A stretch of DNA of 54,466 bases from JBAZKV01 sp964443545 (GTDB taxonomy: Bacteria; Margulisbacteria; WOR-1; JAKLHX01; JBAZKV01): NCBI GenBank assembly GCA_964443545.1, contig CAYUCV010000005.1:1-54466 (forward strand), in the 5' to 3' direction. The notes beneath the pieces were generated by a model. It saw nothing but the letters and a program-made list of their open reading frames with translations, searched no databases and was not told the DNA's origin. Below, in pieces: positions 46,755 through 54,466 of this stretch; position 1 is the stretch's first letter; each line of letters starts with the position of its first letter. The translations under genes were made by a program, and so were the position numbers.

Positions 46755-48578
46755 TCAGAACTTGATAAGCTCCCTGAGTTTTTCGGAGGCTTCTTTTTTA
46801 AGCCTTTCCGTCTCCTCGGCAGCTTTTTGTTTTAAGGCTTCTTCCGCTTTTTTCTTTTCCTCGTCGATCAGTGCCTGCACTTTCTCCTCAGCTTTCTTTT
46901 TCAGGTTATCTAAAGGCTTGTCAAGCACGGGTCTGGGAATAGGCAGCTTGAGGCTTCCCGTCAGTTCAAAAACAGCCTCCAGCCAGCCCGATGGGTCCCT
47001 TAAAAGGTCGTATTCTCTGCTAAGTCCTGTAGTGATCCTGGGCGACAGCTTAAGGGAAAGGCGGTTTCCGGCAACCCAGGTAAGGCTGTTGAGGTCTACC
47101 CCGCCTGAAAAGTTGAGCATAAGGTCCTTGTGGGCAAACGCCAGCGTCCTGATGCTGACGACCATATTTTTGATGGATGCGTCAGCCGTCAACTTTTCAA
47201 GTTTGAGATCGCTCTTAAGAGAATTGGACCTTATCAGGTCGGCTATCGAAGCCAGTATCTTTGTCCTTTTGAGTTCTGCCTGACGGATGTCGATACTTGC
47301 GCTGCCCGAGAGGTTTTTGAGAGCCGCTTTTGGGTCCACCCCTCTGCCGCTAAAAGATAGCCCGACATCCATTGTACCGTAGAGCTTGTCCTTAAGGTCC
47401 TTGTAGTCTTCAAGCCTTGTCAGGAAAGTGTCGATGATCACATTCGAAAATGAATGGGCGTCAAATCCGGAAAGTTTGAGGTCCTTTGCCGAATAGGCAA
47501 GACCGCTCACATTTAGGTCCGCCATAAGGGCGCCGGACAAAACGCCTTTGTAGAACCCGATCTCTTTTATGTCGATGGCAGCCTTTTTATTCTTTAGCTG
47601 CGCAAATAGCGCGATCCTGTCCACGGTAAAGTTCTGGAAGATGAGCACCCTTATATCTGCAGAGGCCTTTAGCGACAGCGTCCTTGGTATGGAAGCTGTT
47701 AAGGAGTTGACAGTTTCTGTCAGGTCCGCGGGTTTGGACTTTTTGGCGCTCTGTCCGGAAAACACCGCTATCAGCGGATCAACGGATAGTTTTTTGGTGG
47801 ACAGGTCCAGCACAATGTCCGGGCCGCCTTTAAAATTGGACACCATAACAGAGGCCGAGGCGTTTTCGCCTGCTACCGACAGAAGGAGAGGGGAGACCTT
47901 TATCTTTTCTTTTTCGAGCTCCAGCTCTATCCTGCCCGAGAGCGCTATCGGGACCGGTTTGCCCTGATACAAAACATCCGCGGACGCCTTAAAGCCGATT
48001 GGTTTTTCCATGGCCAGCTCAAAGCCGGAGACCGACATGTCAAAATTGCTCAGCCCGGATACAGTATCGGCTGCCCTGTCCCGGTAGGTGATCTTTCCTG
48101 CCTTCATATAAAAGCTGTTGACAAAGAGTTCAAAAGGCAGGCCGGCTTTTTCTTCTTTCTTTTTTACCTCATCCTTTTTCCCCGGAGCAAGAAGGTCCGA
48201 AAAGTTGAATTCTCCTTTGGGCTGCTTTTCTATAAGTATCTGCGGCTTTAGAAGGCCGATCTTCCTTATCACGACCCTGCGCCGCAAAAGAGGCCAAAGA
48301 TCGTAATGCAGTTCTATGGCATCGGCAGAGATAAAGTCCCTTTTCCCGTATCTTTCAAGGTCGGCGATAGAAAGCTTTTCAAGCTTTAGTCCGGTAAAGA
48401 TATTGAACGATGCCTTTTCTATCTTAACTTCACGGCGGAGGATCTTTGTCAGCTCGGCGGCTGCCATATCCTTTATCCTGTCCAGCGGCAAAAAGAGCGC
48501 CAGCGATACCGCCGCGACGGCGACCAGTATGATGACGGCTGCCGCAGCTATCCCGAGCCATTTGAACAGTTTTTTCAT
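46755..48578 (-). CDS. AsmA-family envelope protein
   Basis: 607 residues, with one N-terminal membrane anchor (about 7-30) and a large periplasmic beta-rich region. The AsmA opening is seen: L-P-L-D-R-I-K-D-M-A-A-A-E-L-T-K-I-L-R-R-E-V split around the conserved helix, then a run of strands. The C-terminal AsmA_2 domain includes L-S-G-S-A-S-I-D-I. The last 50 residues are an unusual Lys/Glu/Ala coiled coil (K-K-K-A-E-E-K-V ... E-E-T-E-R-L-K-K). AsmA proteins move phospholipids between membranes. It begins six bases after clpB and has a good SD. Confidence 0.88.
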   Translation of the reverse strand: MKKLFKWLGIAAAAVIILVAVAAVSLALFLPLDRIKDMAAAELTKILRREVKIEKASFNIFTGLKLEKLSIADLERYGKRDFISADAIELHYDLWPLLRRRVVIRKIGLLKPQILIEKQPKGEFNFSDLLAPGKKDEVKKKEEKAGLPFELFVNSFYMKAGKITYRDRAADTVSGLSNFDMSVSGFELAMEKPIGFKASADVLYQGKPVPIALSGRIELELEKEKIKVSPLLLSVAGENASASVMVSNFKGGPDIVLDLSTKKLSVDPLIAVFSGQSAKKSKPADLTETVNSLTASIPRTLSLKASADIRVLIFQNFTVDRIALFAQLKNKKAAIDIKEIGFYKGVLSGALMADLNVSGLAYSAKDLKLSGFDAHSFSNVIIDTFLTRLEDYKDLKDKLYGTMDVGLSFSGRGVDPKAALKNLSGSASIDIRQAELKRTKILASIADLIRSNSLKSDLKLEKLTADASIKNMVVSIRTLAFAHKDLMLNFSGGVDLNSLTWVAGNRLSLKLSPRITTGLSREYDLLRDPSGWLEAVFELTGSLKLPIPRPVLDKPLDNLKKKAEEKVQALIDEEKKKAEEALKQKAAEETERLKKEASEKLRELIKF

Positions 48579-48584
48579 TTTGCT

Positions 48585-50723
48585 TTACTCCTTAGAAAAA
48601 ATAAAAGCTCCGCTCTTGCCGTCATGGTCTATCTTTATCCTGTCGCCCTCCTTAAAATCGCCCTTTAGCATGGAGAGCGCAAGTTCGTTCTGTATCTTCT
48701 GTTCTATCAGCCTCTTTAAGGGCCGTGCGCCATACAGGGGATCAAACCCCTCTTTTGAAAGCGCCGCAACGGCCTTTGCGCTCAGGTCAAGGCCGATCTT
48801 CCTTTCTTCGAGCCGTTTCTTAAGCTCGGCAAGCTGAAGCTTTACAATATGCTCTATCTGTTCTTTGTCGAGCCGGTTAAAGAACACTATGCTGTCAAGC
48901 CTATTCAAGAACTCCGGCTTAAAATGGGACTGGATCTGGGAAAGCACTTTGTCCTTTGTTTCTTTCTGCACGGGGCCTTCAGCGTACAGGTCGGACCCTA
49001 TATTGGAGGTCATTATTATCAAAGTGTTCTTAAAGTCCACAATGTGCCCCTGTCCGTCGGTCAGACGTCCCTCGTCAAGGATCTGCAGGAACACATTAAA
49101 TACTTCGGGATGCGCCTTTTCTATCTCGTCAAACAGCACTACGGAGTAGGGGCGCCTTCTTACTTTTTCGGTAAGCTGGCCGCCTTCTTCATAACCCACA
49201 TAGCCCGGAGGCGCGCCTATCAGGCGGCTGACCGAGTATTTTTCCATGTATTCGGACATGTCTATGCGCACCAGAGCGTTCTCGTCATCAAACAGGAACC
49301 GGGCCAGGGTTTTGGCAAGGTAGGTTTTTCCAACCCCTGTAGGCCCCACGAACATAAAGGAGCCCATAGGCCGGTTTGGGTCGGTCAGCCCGCTTCTTGA
49401 CCGTCTGATAGTGTTCGAGATAACTGAAACGGCCTCGTCCTGGCCGATGACCCTTTCTTTAAGCCTATCTTCCATCTCGACATATCTTTGTATCTCGGAA
49501 CTCATTAGTTTGCTGAGAGGGATCCCTGTCCACTTGGACACGACTTCCGCAATGTCCTCTTCGTCGATCTCTTCTTTTATAATGGAGCCCTCTTTTTTAA
49601 GCGCGTTCAGCTGTTTTTCCTTTTCCTCAAGTTCTTTCTGCGCTTTTACCAGGAGGTCGTATTTGATCTGGGCGGCCCTTTCCAGGTTGCCGGCCTTTGT
49701 CGCGTTAAGCTCCTCGTTCTTTAACTGTTCTATCGATACTTTGGCGGCTTTGTTGGCATTGATGAGCTCTTTTTCCTGTTCCCACTTCTTTTTCATGGAA
49801 GCGCTCTTTGTTTTGGCCTCTTCCATTTCCTTCCTCAGTTTTTCCAGTCTCAGGATAGAGGCCTCATCCTTTTCTTTCTTGAGAGCCTGCTCTTCTATCT
49901 GAAGCTGCAGTATCTTCCTGTCTATCTCGTCTATCTCGGAGGGCAGGCTGTCTATCTCTATCCTCAATTTGGACGCGGCTTCGTCTATCAGGTCAATTGC
50001 CTTATCCGGCAAAAATCTCTGGGTGATGTACCTGTTGGATAGGGTGGCTGCGGCCACTATCGCAGAATCTTTTATCCTTACGCCGTGGTGCACTTCGTAT
50101 CTGTCCTTAAGACCTCTAAGGATGCCTATGGTCTCTTCCACAGTGGGCTCTTTGACCAGAAGGGTCTGGAACCTGCGCTCGAGCGCCTTGTCTTTTTCTA
50201 TGTACTTTCTGTATTCGTCCAGCGTGGTCGCCCCAACGCAGCGCAGTTCCCCCCTTGCCAGCATCGGCTTTAACATGTTGGAGGCATCGATCGAACCTTC
50301 TGCGGCCCCAGCGCCCACAAGAGTGTGAAGTTCGTCTATAAAAAGGATTATTCCGCCCTCGCTCTTTACTATTTCCTTGAGGACCGCTTTGAGCCTGTCC
50401 TCAAATTCGCCCCTGAACTTTGCTCCTGCCACAAGAGAGGCCAGATCAAGCGCAACAATGCGTTTGTCCTTGATGCCGGATGGCACATCTCCTCTTGCTA
50501 TCCTCATGGCAAGGCCTTCTACTATCGCCGTCTTTCCAGTACCCGGATCGCCGATAAGGACAGGATTATTCTTGGTCTTTCTTGAGAGGATCTGGATTAT
50601 CCTCCTTATCTCTTCATCTCTTCCTATGACCGGGTCTATCTTTCCTTTTTTTGCAAGTTCCGTCAGGTCTCTCCCGTACTTTTCAAGAGCGTTGTATTTG
50701 CTTTCTGCACTCTGGTCTTCCAC
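48585..50723 (-). CDS. clpB: ClpB disaggregase lacking the N-terminal domain
   Basis: 712 residues against about 860 in typical ClpB. Start is GTG, supported by GAGGAGGG six bases upstream. The first AAA domain begins almost at once (Y-G-R-D-L-T-E-L-A), with Walker A G-D-P-G-T-G-K-T and Walker B I-L-F-I-D-E-L-H. The middle coiled-coil domain that contacts DnaK is present (about 280-400). The second AAA domain has G-P-T-G-V-G-K-T and V-L-F-D-E-I-E-K-A-H. The missing part is the Clp N-domain. No CIRCE is visible upstream. AsmA follows after six bases. Confidence 0.93.
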   Translation of the reverse strand: MEDQSAESKYNALEKYGRDLTELAKKGKIDPVIGRDEEIRRIIQILSRKTKNNPVLIGDPGTGKTAIVEGLAMRIARGDVPSGIKDKRIVALDLASLVAGAKFRGEFEDRLKAVLKEIVKSEGGIILFIDELHTLVGAGAAEGSIDASNMLKPMLARGELRCVGATTLDEYRKYIEKDKALERRFQTLLVKEPTVEETIGILRGLKDRYEVHHGVRIKDSAIVAAATLSNRYITQRFLPDKAIDLIDEAASKLRIEIDSLPSEIDEIDRKILQLQIEEQALKKEKDEASILRLEKLRKEMEEAKTKSASMKKKWEQEKELINANKAAKVSIEQLKNEELNATKAGNLERAAQIKYDLLVKAQKELEEKEKQLNALKKEGSIIKEEIDEEDIAEVVSKWTGIPLSKLMSSEIQRYVEMEDRLKERVIGQDEAVSVISNTIRRSRSGLTDPNRPMGSFMFVGPTGVGKTYLAKTLARFLFDDENALVRIDMSEYMEKYSVSRLIGAPPGYVGYEEGGQLTEKVRRRPYSVVLFDEIEKAHPEVFNVFLQILDEGRLTDGQGHIVDFKNTLIIMTSNIGSDLYAEGPVQKETKDKVLSQIQSHFKPEFLNRLDSIVFFNRLDKEQIEHIVKLQLAELKKRLEERKIGLDLSAKAVAALSKEGFDPLYGARPLKRLIEQKIQNELALSMLKGDFKEGDRIKIDHDGKSGAFIFSKE

Positions 50724-50746
50724 TTTTTGCCCTCCTCTTTATTTGG

Positions 50747-50775
50747 ATCTTACAGCGTCAAGAAAAAAGCTTCAA
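50747..50775 (-). promoter_or_regulatory. possible clpB promoter
   Basis: On the minus strand: TTGAAG (50775-50770), 17 bases, TAAGAT (50752-50747), with GAGGAGGG and GTG following. The rest of the 159-base region between clpB and the GyrI-like gene holds only a short GGCGC/GCGCC inverted repeat near 50798-50812. Confidence 0.4.
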
Positions 50776-50882
50776 GCCGCTCTCTAAACGCGGATGGCGC
50801 ATTCCGGCGCCTGCCACGGTAGTATTTTACAATATTTTGGGTCGGCGTCGATCAGTGGTCCGGATCTATGTGGTTTGTCCGG

Positions 50883-51449
50883 TTATTTGAGTATTTCCGT
50901 CACAAAAAGTATCCTATTCGAGCCCATTTGATAAAGTTCAAACGGAACGGCGGACCTGCCGTTCTTCTGGAAAAAATACCCGTTCTTTTTCATGTGGGCC
51001 TCAAGGGCAGGGTAGGCCTTCATCGGGCCAATCATATACGACAGAGAGTTCCTGATGGGAAATTCCGCCACCATGCTCAAGTTTTTTTTGATAGTTTTGA
51101 GTTTATATTTATTTCCAAGCCTTTTGACCTTTTCTATGTCCTTACTGTCGATCAAGCACCCGCAGTCGCTGCGCAGGCGGTCCTGGCTCACTTTGGACGG
51201 ATCGTCATAATAGATGCCGATACCGTTACGGGTCGCTATTTTGTCGGCTTTCAGCGATTCGTATACCCTGGTGAAAACAGCTCCTGTCTGGGAGTATGGG
51301 CCGACAAAACTTTCGTACACAAGAGTATATGGGCCCATTTCTTTTTCTTCAACTTTCACGGAGCTAAATACGCCCATATATCCAAGGAATGCAGCAATTG
51401 CCGCGGCAAGCACCAAAAGCAAAATCACAGACCATTTCAGTATTTTCAC
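50883..51449 (-). CDS. membrane-anchored GyrI-like (SOUL/effector-binding) protein
   Basis: 188 residues starting at GTG with GGAGG upstream. An N-terminal membrane helix (about 5-25) is followed by a GyrI-like small-molecule-binding domain: M-G-P-Y-T-L-V-Y-E-S-F-V-G-P-Y, G-I-G-I-Y-Y-D-D-P, C-G-C-L-I and a closing F-E-L-Y-Q. Such domains usually bind ligands in transcription factors; here it is anchored outside the DNA-binding context. Ligand unknown. It starts 14 bases after the flavoprotein stop. Confidence 0.82.
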   Translation of the reverse strand: MKILKWSVILLLVLAAAIAAFLGYMGVFSSVKVEEKEMGPYTLVYESFVGPYSQTGAVFTRVYESLKADKIATRNGIGIYYDDPSKVSQDRLRSDCGCLIDSKDIEKVKRLGNKYKLKTIKKNLSMVAEFPIRNSLSYMIGPMKAYPALEAHMKKNGYFFQKNGRSAVPFELYQMGSNRILFVTEILK

Positions 51450-51463
51450 TTTCGTACCTCCTT

Positions 51464-52030
51464 TTACAAAAGATGTGCAAGCGCCCTTCTGACCGTTTTT
51501 TCTATTTTATTTTTTTGCCTGTCAGACAGCCTTTTTGCATTGTCAATTACAAACCCTTTGGCCTTGATCCCGCAGAATCCAAGAACGTCCCTGACTAAAA
51601 AATTCTTTGAACCGTCCTTGTAAAAAAACTTTGTTATGATCCTTGGCCCGCCTGTCGTGGTGATTACGGCGGCTTTGCCGGAGAGGATTTTTTTGGGAAG
51701 ACCTTTGTCGTAGTAAAAGGCAAACCGCGCCACAAACACCCTGTCAACAAAGCCCTTAAGTATTGCCGGTGCGCTGTTCCACCAGGTCGGGTATATAATA
51801 ACAAAACGGTCTTCCTTTTTTATCATTTCCTGTATCTGAAGATTTTGTTCCGATACTCTTGTTTTTCCTGATGTATAGTGCTCTTCAGGCTTGAGCACCG
51901 GATCGTAGTTCATGGTATAAAGGTCAAGAAGCTGATGCCCGACCCCTTTTGCTTTAAGATCTTCAGTGATTTTCTCAAGGATATAGCCGCAGTGGCCTTC
52001 TTTGTTGGGATGGGCGTAGATTATTAGCAT
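51464..52030 (-). CDS. NAD(P)H-dependent quinone-reductase-like flavoprotein
   Basis: 188 residues from ATG 52030 (M-L-I-I-Y-A-H-P-N-K), the conserved start of the MdaB/KefF/NQO1 family. The flavodoxin-like fold shows A-H-P-N, Y-P-T-W-W-N-S-A-P-A-I-L-K-G-F-V-D-R-V and T-T-G-G-P as FMN-binding loops. It probably reduces quinones or other electrophiles by two electrons. Upstream 16 codons in frame are not conserved and overlap the previous gene. Confidence 0.87.
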   Translation of the reverse strand: MLIIYAHPNKEGHCGYILEKITEDLKAKGVGHQLLDLYTMNYDPVLKPEEHYTSGKTRVSEQNLQIQEMIKKEDRFVIIYPTWWNSAPAILKGFVDRVFVARFAFYYDKGLPKKILSGKAAVITTTGGPRIITKFFYKDGSKNFLVRDVLGFCGIKAKGFVIDNAKRLSDRQKNKIEKTVRRALAHLL

Positions 52031-52047
52031 TGGTCCGTTCCCTTTTA

Positions 52048-52701
52048 TTATACTTCGATTATGCCTATTCCGCCCCAATTGCCAAAATGACGGTTCTCGG
52101 TATTGCTGATCAGCTCTGATGATTTGTAAGACCCTTTTATCTCGTCCCAGAATATGTTTACTTTACATTCGGGCACTTTGTCGTGGAATGCGATGTCGTG
52201 GATGGCGATAAGCCCGCCCTTCTTTACCATCGGAGAATACATCTCAAAGTCTTTTTTCACTCCTTCATATGTGTGATCTCCGTCGATCATAAGAAAATCA
52301 ACCTGTTTTCCGTTAAGAGCTTCCATTAAAGACTGTTTTGTTCGGGCAAGGTGAGAATCTTCTCTAATGAGGAACATATTTTGTTGTCCCAGTTTATAAT
52401 CCAATAATTTTTTTATATGTTTTTCTGAATAACCGCTCCCGAAAGCCCCGCCGGGAAGATCTATGCTTACTATGGTGGCGTCAGGCTCAGCTACTCGGCA
52501 CCAGACATAAAGTGTTCCGCCTTTGTGCGTTCCTATTTCGACCACAGAACCGATCTTGCGGTCCCGCAGTAATTTGATCAATGCCTGAAGCTCGGATCTT
52601 TTCTGGTCAGCGCCTTTTTTAATCGCTGTTCTGGCCAGGTTTTCCTCGTTCGACATGTTCCTGCGGGCACGAAATAGATCCTTCAAGGTCCGTTTTATCA
52701 T
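52048..52701 (-). CDS. CmcI-like class I SAM methyltransferase/hydroxylase family protein
   Basis: 217 residues with GGGAG before ATG. Motif I is V-V-E-I-G-T-H-K-G-G-T, followed by V-S-I-D-L-P-G-G and the metal-site-like L-M-I-D-G-D-H-T-Y-E-G-V, then A-I-H-D-I. This is the CmcI/rhamnosyl O-methyltransferase group (Methyltransf_24). Relatives act on antibiotics or glycans; substrate unknown. The sequence G-D-H-T-Y-E is the typical metal-binding strand. It lies 17 bases after the upstream methyltransferase. Confidence 0.85.
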   Translation of the reverse strand: MIKRTLKDLFRARRNMSNEENLARTAIKKGADQKRSELQALIKLLRDRKIGSVVEIGTHKGGTLYVWCRVAEPDATIVSIDLPGGAFGSGYSEKHIKKLLDYKLGQQNMFLIREDSHLARTKQSLMEALNGKQVDFLMIDGDHTYEGVKKDFEMYSPMVKKGGLIAIHDIAFHDKVPECKVNIFWDEIKGSYKSSELISNTENRHFGNWGGIGIIEV

Positions 52702-52718
52702 TCAGTATCTCCCTTTTT

Positions 52719-53489
52719 CTATGGACCCCATTTTTCAGCGACGACAAGCATCTCAAAATCATCGGGGGTCAAAAGATCATCTCTTGAAAAGGCGCCGAGC
52801 TTAGCTCCAAAAAAGTCAGCTTTTTTAAAGCCCGCGGACTTTAGCAGCCAGGCAATTTCAGGCGGAGTGTAATATCTTTCGCTGCATTCGAGCTCTTTTT
52901 TATTTCCGTCATCATCTTCAAAAACGGTCTTATTTGTGTCGCGAAAGGTCATAATGTCAAAAGTGTTGTCTTTATAAACGGCACTGCCCTTTACGGAAGC
53001 TTTCTCGCAGAACTCTTTCACCGAATGCAACAGAGGGAACAGTCCGTTCAGTGTGGTGAATATAAGCTTGCCGTTATCTTTCAAAGAGCTTGAAGCGCCT
53101 TTTAATATCTCAAAGTTCATCTCGTCGGTTTCCATAAGAGGGAAGGCTCCTTCGCAGATCATAATTGCCAGGTCAAACTCTTTTTTGAAGGGCAACTTCC
53201 TGGCATCATGTTTTAAGAACCGGATACTTAATCCGGCTTCATCTGCCTTTTCTTTTGCCTCGGCAAGCTGGGAATCAGACAGGTCTATCCCCGTGACTTT
53301 GTATCCGCGCTTTGCCAGTTCTATCGAATGCCTTCCGGTACCGCATCCTATGTCGAGTATTGCCAGAGCTTTGTCAGATCCGGCTTCTTTTTCTATGAAA
53401 TCGCATTCGCCGGCAGTTCCCTGAGTAAAACTCTCTTTATCATACTTTTTGGCATAGTTCTCGAATAGTTCTTCATACCACTGTTTCAT
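52719..53489 (-). CDS. class I SAM methyltransferase
   Basis: 256 residues from ATG 53489 (M-K-Q-W-Y-E-E-L-F-E-N-Y-A), the usual opening of this group; the nine codons upstream are not conserved. Motif I I-L-D-I-G-C-G-T-G-R-H, then V-T-G-I-D-L-S-D-S-Q-L and C-E-G-A-F-P-L. The C-terminal part has Y-Y-T-P-P-E-I-A-W-L-L-K-S-A-G-F. Substrate unknown. It heads the minus-strand group 50883-53489 (four genes with gaps of 14-17 bases). Confidence 0.85.
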   Translation of the reverse strand: MKQWYEELFENYAKKYDKESFTQGTAGECDFIEKEAGSDKALAILDIGCGTGRHSIELAKRGYKVTGIDLSDSQLAEAKEKADEAGLSIRFLKHDARKLPFKKEFDLAIMICEGAFPLMETDEMNFEILKGASSSLKDNGKLIFTTLNGLFPLLHSVKEFCEKASVKGSAVYKDNTFDIMTFRDTNKTVFEDDDGNKKELECSERYYTPPEIAWLLKSAGFKKADFFGAKLGAFSRDDLLTPDDFEMLVVAEKWGP

Positions 53490-53522
53490 GACAGTAAACA
53501 GGATAGCATAGATCAAGCAGCA

Positions 53523-53538
53523 GGATTAAGAAGTAAGG
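53523..53538. repeat. GGATTAAGAAGTAAGG copy upstream of the VanX-type gene
   Basis: GGATTAAGAAGTAAGG, similar to GGATTAAGTAGTAAG at 54420-54434 on the other side of the gene. It lies in the 143-base intergenic region, where no other feature is seen. Confidence 0.45.
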
Positions 53539-53632
53539 GGCATTTCGCATCAGGTTATTGACTGACCGCATCAAGATGCTAAAATCATCCTGTGAAATCG
53601 TTCCCAAACAGGTCTTAAAAAAGGGGCAGCTG

Positions 53633-54376
53633 ATGTTTTCTTGTATAAGAAAGGCAGGTTTCGATATGTTGGTGAATACAGTTATCTCGGCACTTGCCAT
53701 TTTGGCGCTGACCGCTGTCTTTGAGCCGGTCTGCGCGTTCTCGTCTATCATCGTTAATGAACAAGGGTTGCCTAAGGGATTTACCTATGTGAGAGAAGCT
53801 ATTCCCGATGTGACTTGCGAAATGCGCTATTATTCGGGGGAAAATTTTGTCGGAAAACGCATTGACGGCTATCTGCAAGACCGCTGCATTCTTTCTGCGG
53901 ATGCCGCTTTTGCCTTGCAAAAAGTGCAGCAAGATTTGAGGCGATTTGGCCTGAGCCTAAAAATATTTGATGCCTATCGTCCCCAGTCGGCGGTCGATCA
54001 CTTTGTACGATGGGCAAAAGATCTAAAGGACACCAAGATGAAAGATCTGTACTATCCTAAAGTTGCAAAGGAGGAGCTCTTTAAGGAAGGCTATATAGCC
54101 GAAAGATCAAGCCATTCCCGGGGCAGTACGGTGGATATTACCGTCATTGATCTTAAAAGCAAGTCTGAACTGGATATGGGGTCAGGTTTTGACCTGTTCG
54201 ATCCCGTTTCCTGGCCAAGCTACCCCAATTTGACCGCCGAACAAAGGGCAAACCGCATGTTGCTGCGGACACTGATGGATCACCATGGGTTCGAGCCTTA
54301 CAAACAGGAATGGTGGCATTTTACTTTACGGAATGAACCGTTTCCCGATACTTATTTTGATTTTCCGGTGAAATAG
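53633..54376 (+). CDS. D-alanyl-D-alanine dipeptidase (VanX/DdpX family), exported
   Basis: 247 residues from ATG 53633, which has AAAGGGG upstream. Residues 12-36 form a signal peptide (V-I-S-A-L-A-I-L-A-L-T). Zinc peptidase motifs are S-S-H-S-R-G-S-T-V-D (first His and Asp) and E-W-W-H-F-T (Glu base and second His). D-A-Y-R-P-Q-S-A is also conserved. In cells without vancomycin operons such enzymes (DdpX) recycle D-Ala-D-Ala from peptidoglycan. There are no vanA/vanH genes here, so resistance is unlikely. Short similar repeats flank the gene. Confidence 0.9.
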   Translation: MFSCIRKAGFDMLVNTVISALAILALTAVFEPVCAFSSIIVNEQGLPKGFTYVREAIPDVTCEMRYYSGENFVGKRIDGYLQDRCILSADAAFALQKVQQDLRRFGLSLKIFDAYRPQSAVDHFVRWAKDLKDTKMKDLYYPKVAKEELFKEGYIAERSSHSRGSTVDITVIDLKSKSELDMGSGFDLFDPVSWPSYPNLTAEQRANRMLLRTLMDHHGFEPYKQEWWHFTLRNEPFPDTYFDFPVK

Positions 54377-54410
54377 GATAATTGAAACTTCAAGCGGTCC
54401 GATCTTGGTT

Positions 54411-54442
54411 TAAGTAGTAGGATTAAGTAGTAAGTAGTAAGG
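54411..54442. repeat. TAAGTAG short repeats downstream of the VanX-type gene
   Basis: Three copies of TAAGTAG, with GGATTAAGTAGTAAG inside, followed by AAGG. Similar to the sequence at 53523-53538. The 90 bases to the end of the window hold nothing else recognisable apart from a short GCCTGCCTGTCGGCAG hairpin at the edge. Confidence 0.5.
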
Positions 54443-54466
54443 CGAATTTTGCCTGCCTGTCGGCAG

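Noticed and set aside
53633..54376. Vancomycin resistance
   Set aside because: Only a VanX-type dipeptidase is present, with an export signal and no VanA/VanH or VanRS genes; peptidoglycan recycling is more likely.

Overview
The window is 54.5 kb of a dense bacterial genome, read as 55 protein-coding genes and no recognisable tRNA or rRNA. The organism looks like an anaerobic, double-membraned, uncultivated bacterium. The envelope is implied by a PorV-type outer-membrane protein, an outer-membrane barrel, an AsmA protein, a Spy-like periplasmic protein and a lipoprotein. Anaerobic life is implied by all three [FeFe]-hydrogenase maturases, ferredoxin-type P-loop ATPases, class 1B dihydroorotate dehydrogenase and a sulfide-type Thi4. 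A Margulisbacteria/Saganbacteria (WOR-1)-like lineage would fit, but I infer this from gene content only and cannot confirm it. Two runs of exactly 100 N (9896-9995 and 28894-28993) show a scaffolded draft assembly. No stretch above 300 bases lacks a gene.

Layout. 59-7430 (+): a four-gene surface operon (large repeat protein, PorV/TPR protein, ExeA-like ATPase with zinc ribbon, single-domain response regulator). 7427-9400 (-): NRAMP-related transporter and transglutaminase-like lipoprotein. 9454-14031 (+): miaB (broken only by a false gap), prs, hom and a helical-repeat protein. 14033-17335 (-): patatin-like lipase, pyrD-pyrK, and DUF190-crcB for fluoride. 17398-21305: P-type ATPase, small exporter and a methyltransferase.

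21300-36963 (-) is the centre of the window: 21 genes on one strand with no gap above about 45 nt apart from the assembly gap. In transcription order they are a DUF134 regulator, DUF5320 protein, trmO, J-domain protein, methyltransferase, thi4, CoA-disulfide-reductase-like flavoprotein, radical SAM protein, membrane-methyltransferase fusion, second DUF5320 protein, two NifX-like proteins, pyruvoyl arginine decarboxylase, panD, two ferredoxin-MinD ATPases, an Mrp ATPase, hydF, hydG, hydE, a DsrE-like protein and a metallo-beta-lactamase-fold protein. A consensus promoter (TTGACA-17-TATAAT) followed by a perfect palindrome stands before the DUF134 gene.

37063-38784 (-): YibE/F membrane protein and an HSP20 gene behind a perfect CIRCE element. 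38781-41497 (-): a second DUF134 gene heads arsM, an ArsP-family permease and a CPPC thioredoxin-fold protein, again behind TTGACA-17-TATCAT and a long palindrome. This looks like an arsenic methylation and export operon with a DUF134 protein in the place usually held by ArsR. 41622-45137: a deoxyhypusine-synthase-like enzyme, a DUF4412-like protein, a LOG-like protein with an unknown N-terminal region, and an RRM protein. 45301-53489 (-): outer-membrane barrel, Spy-like protein, AsmA protein, ClpB without its N-domain, GyrI-like protein, quinone-reductase-like flavoprotein and two methyltransferases. 53633-54376 (+): a VanX-type dipeptidase.

Two patterns cut across genes. Perfect palindromes of 20-28 nt lie in frame inside miaB, pyrD and pyrK. 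Several genes have a -10 box exactly 6 nt before the start codon and no Shine-Dalgarno sequence, which predicts leaderless mRNAs.
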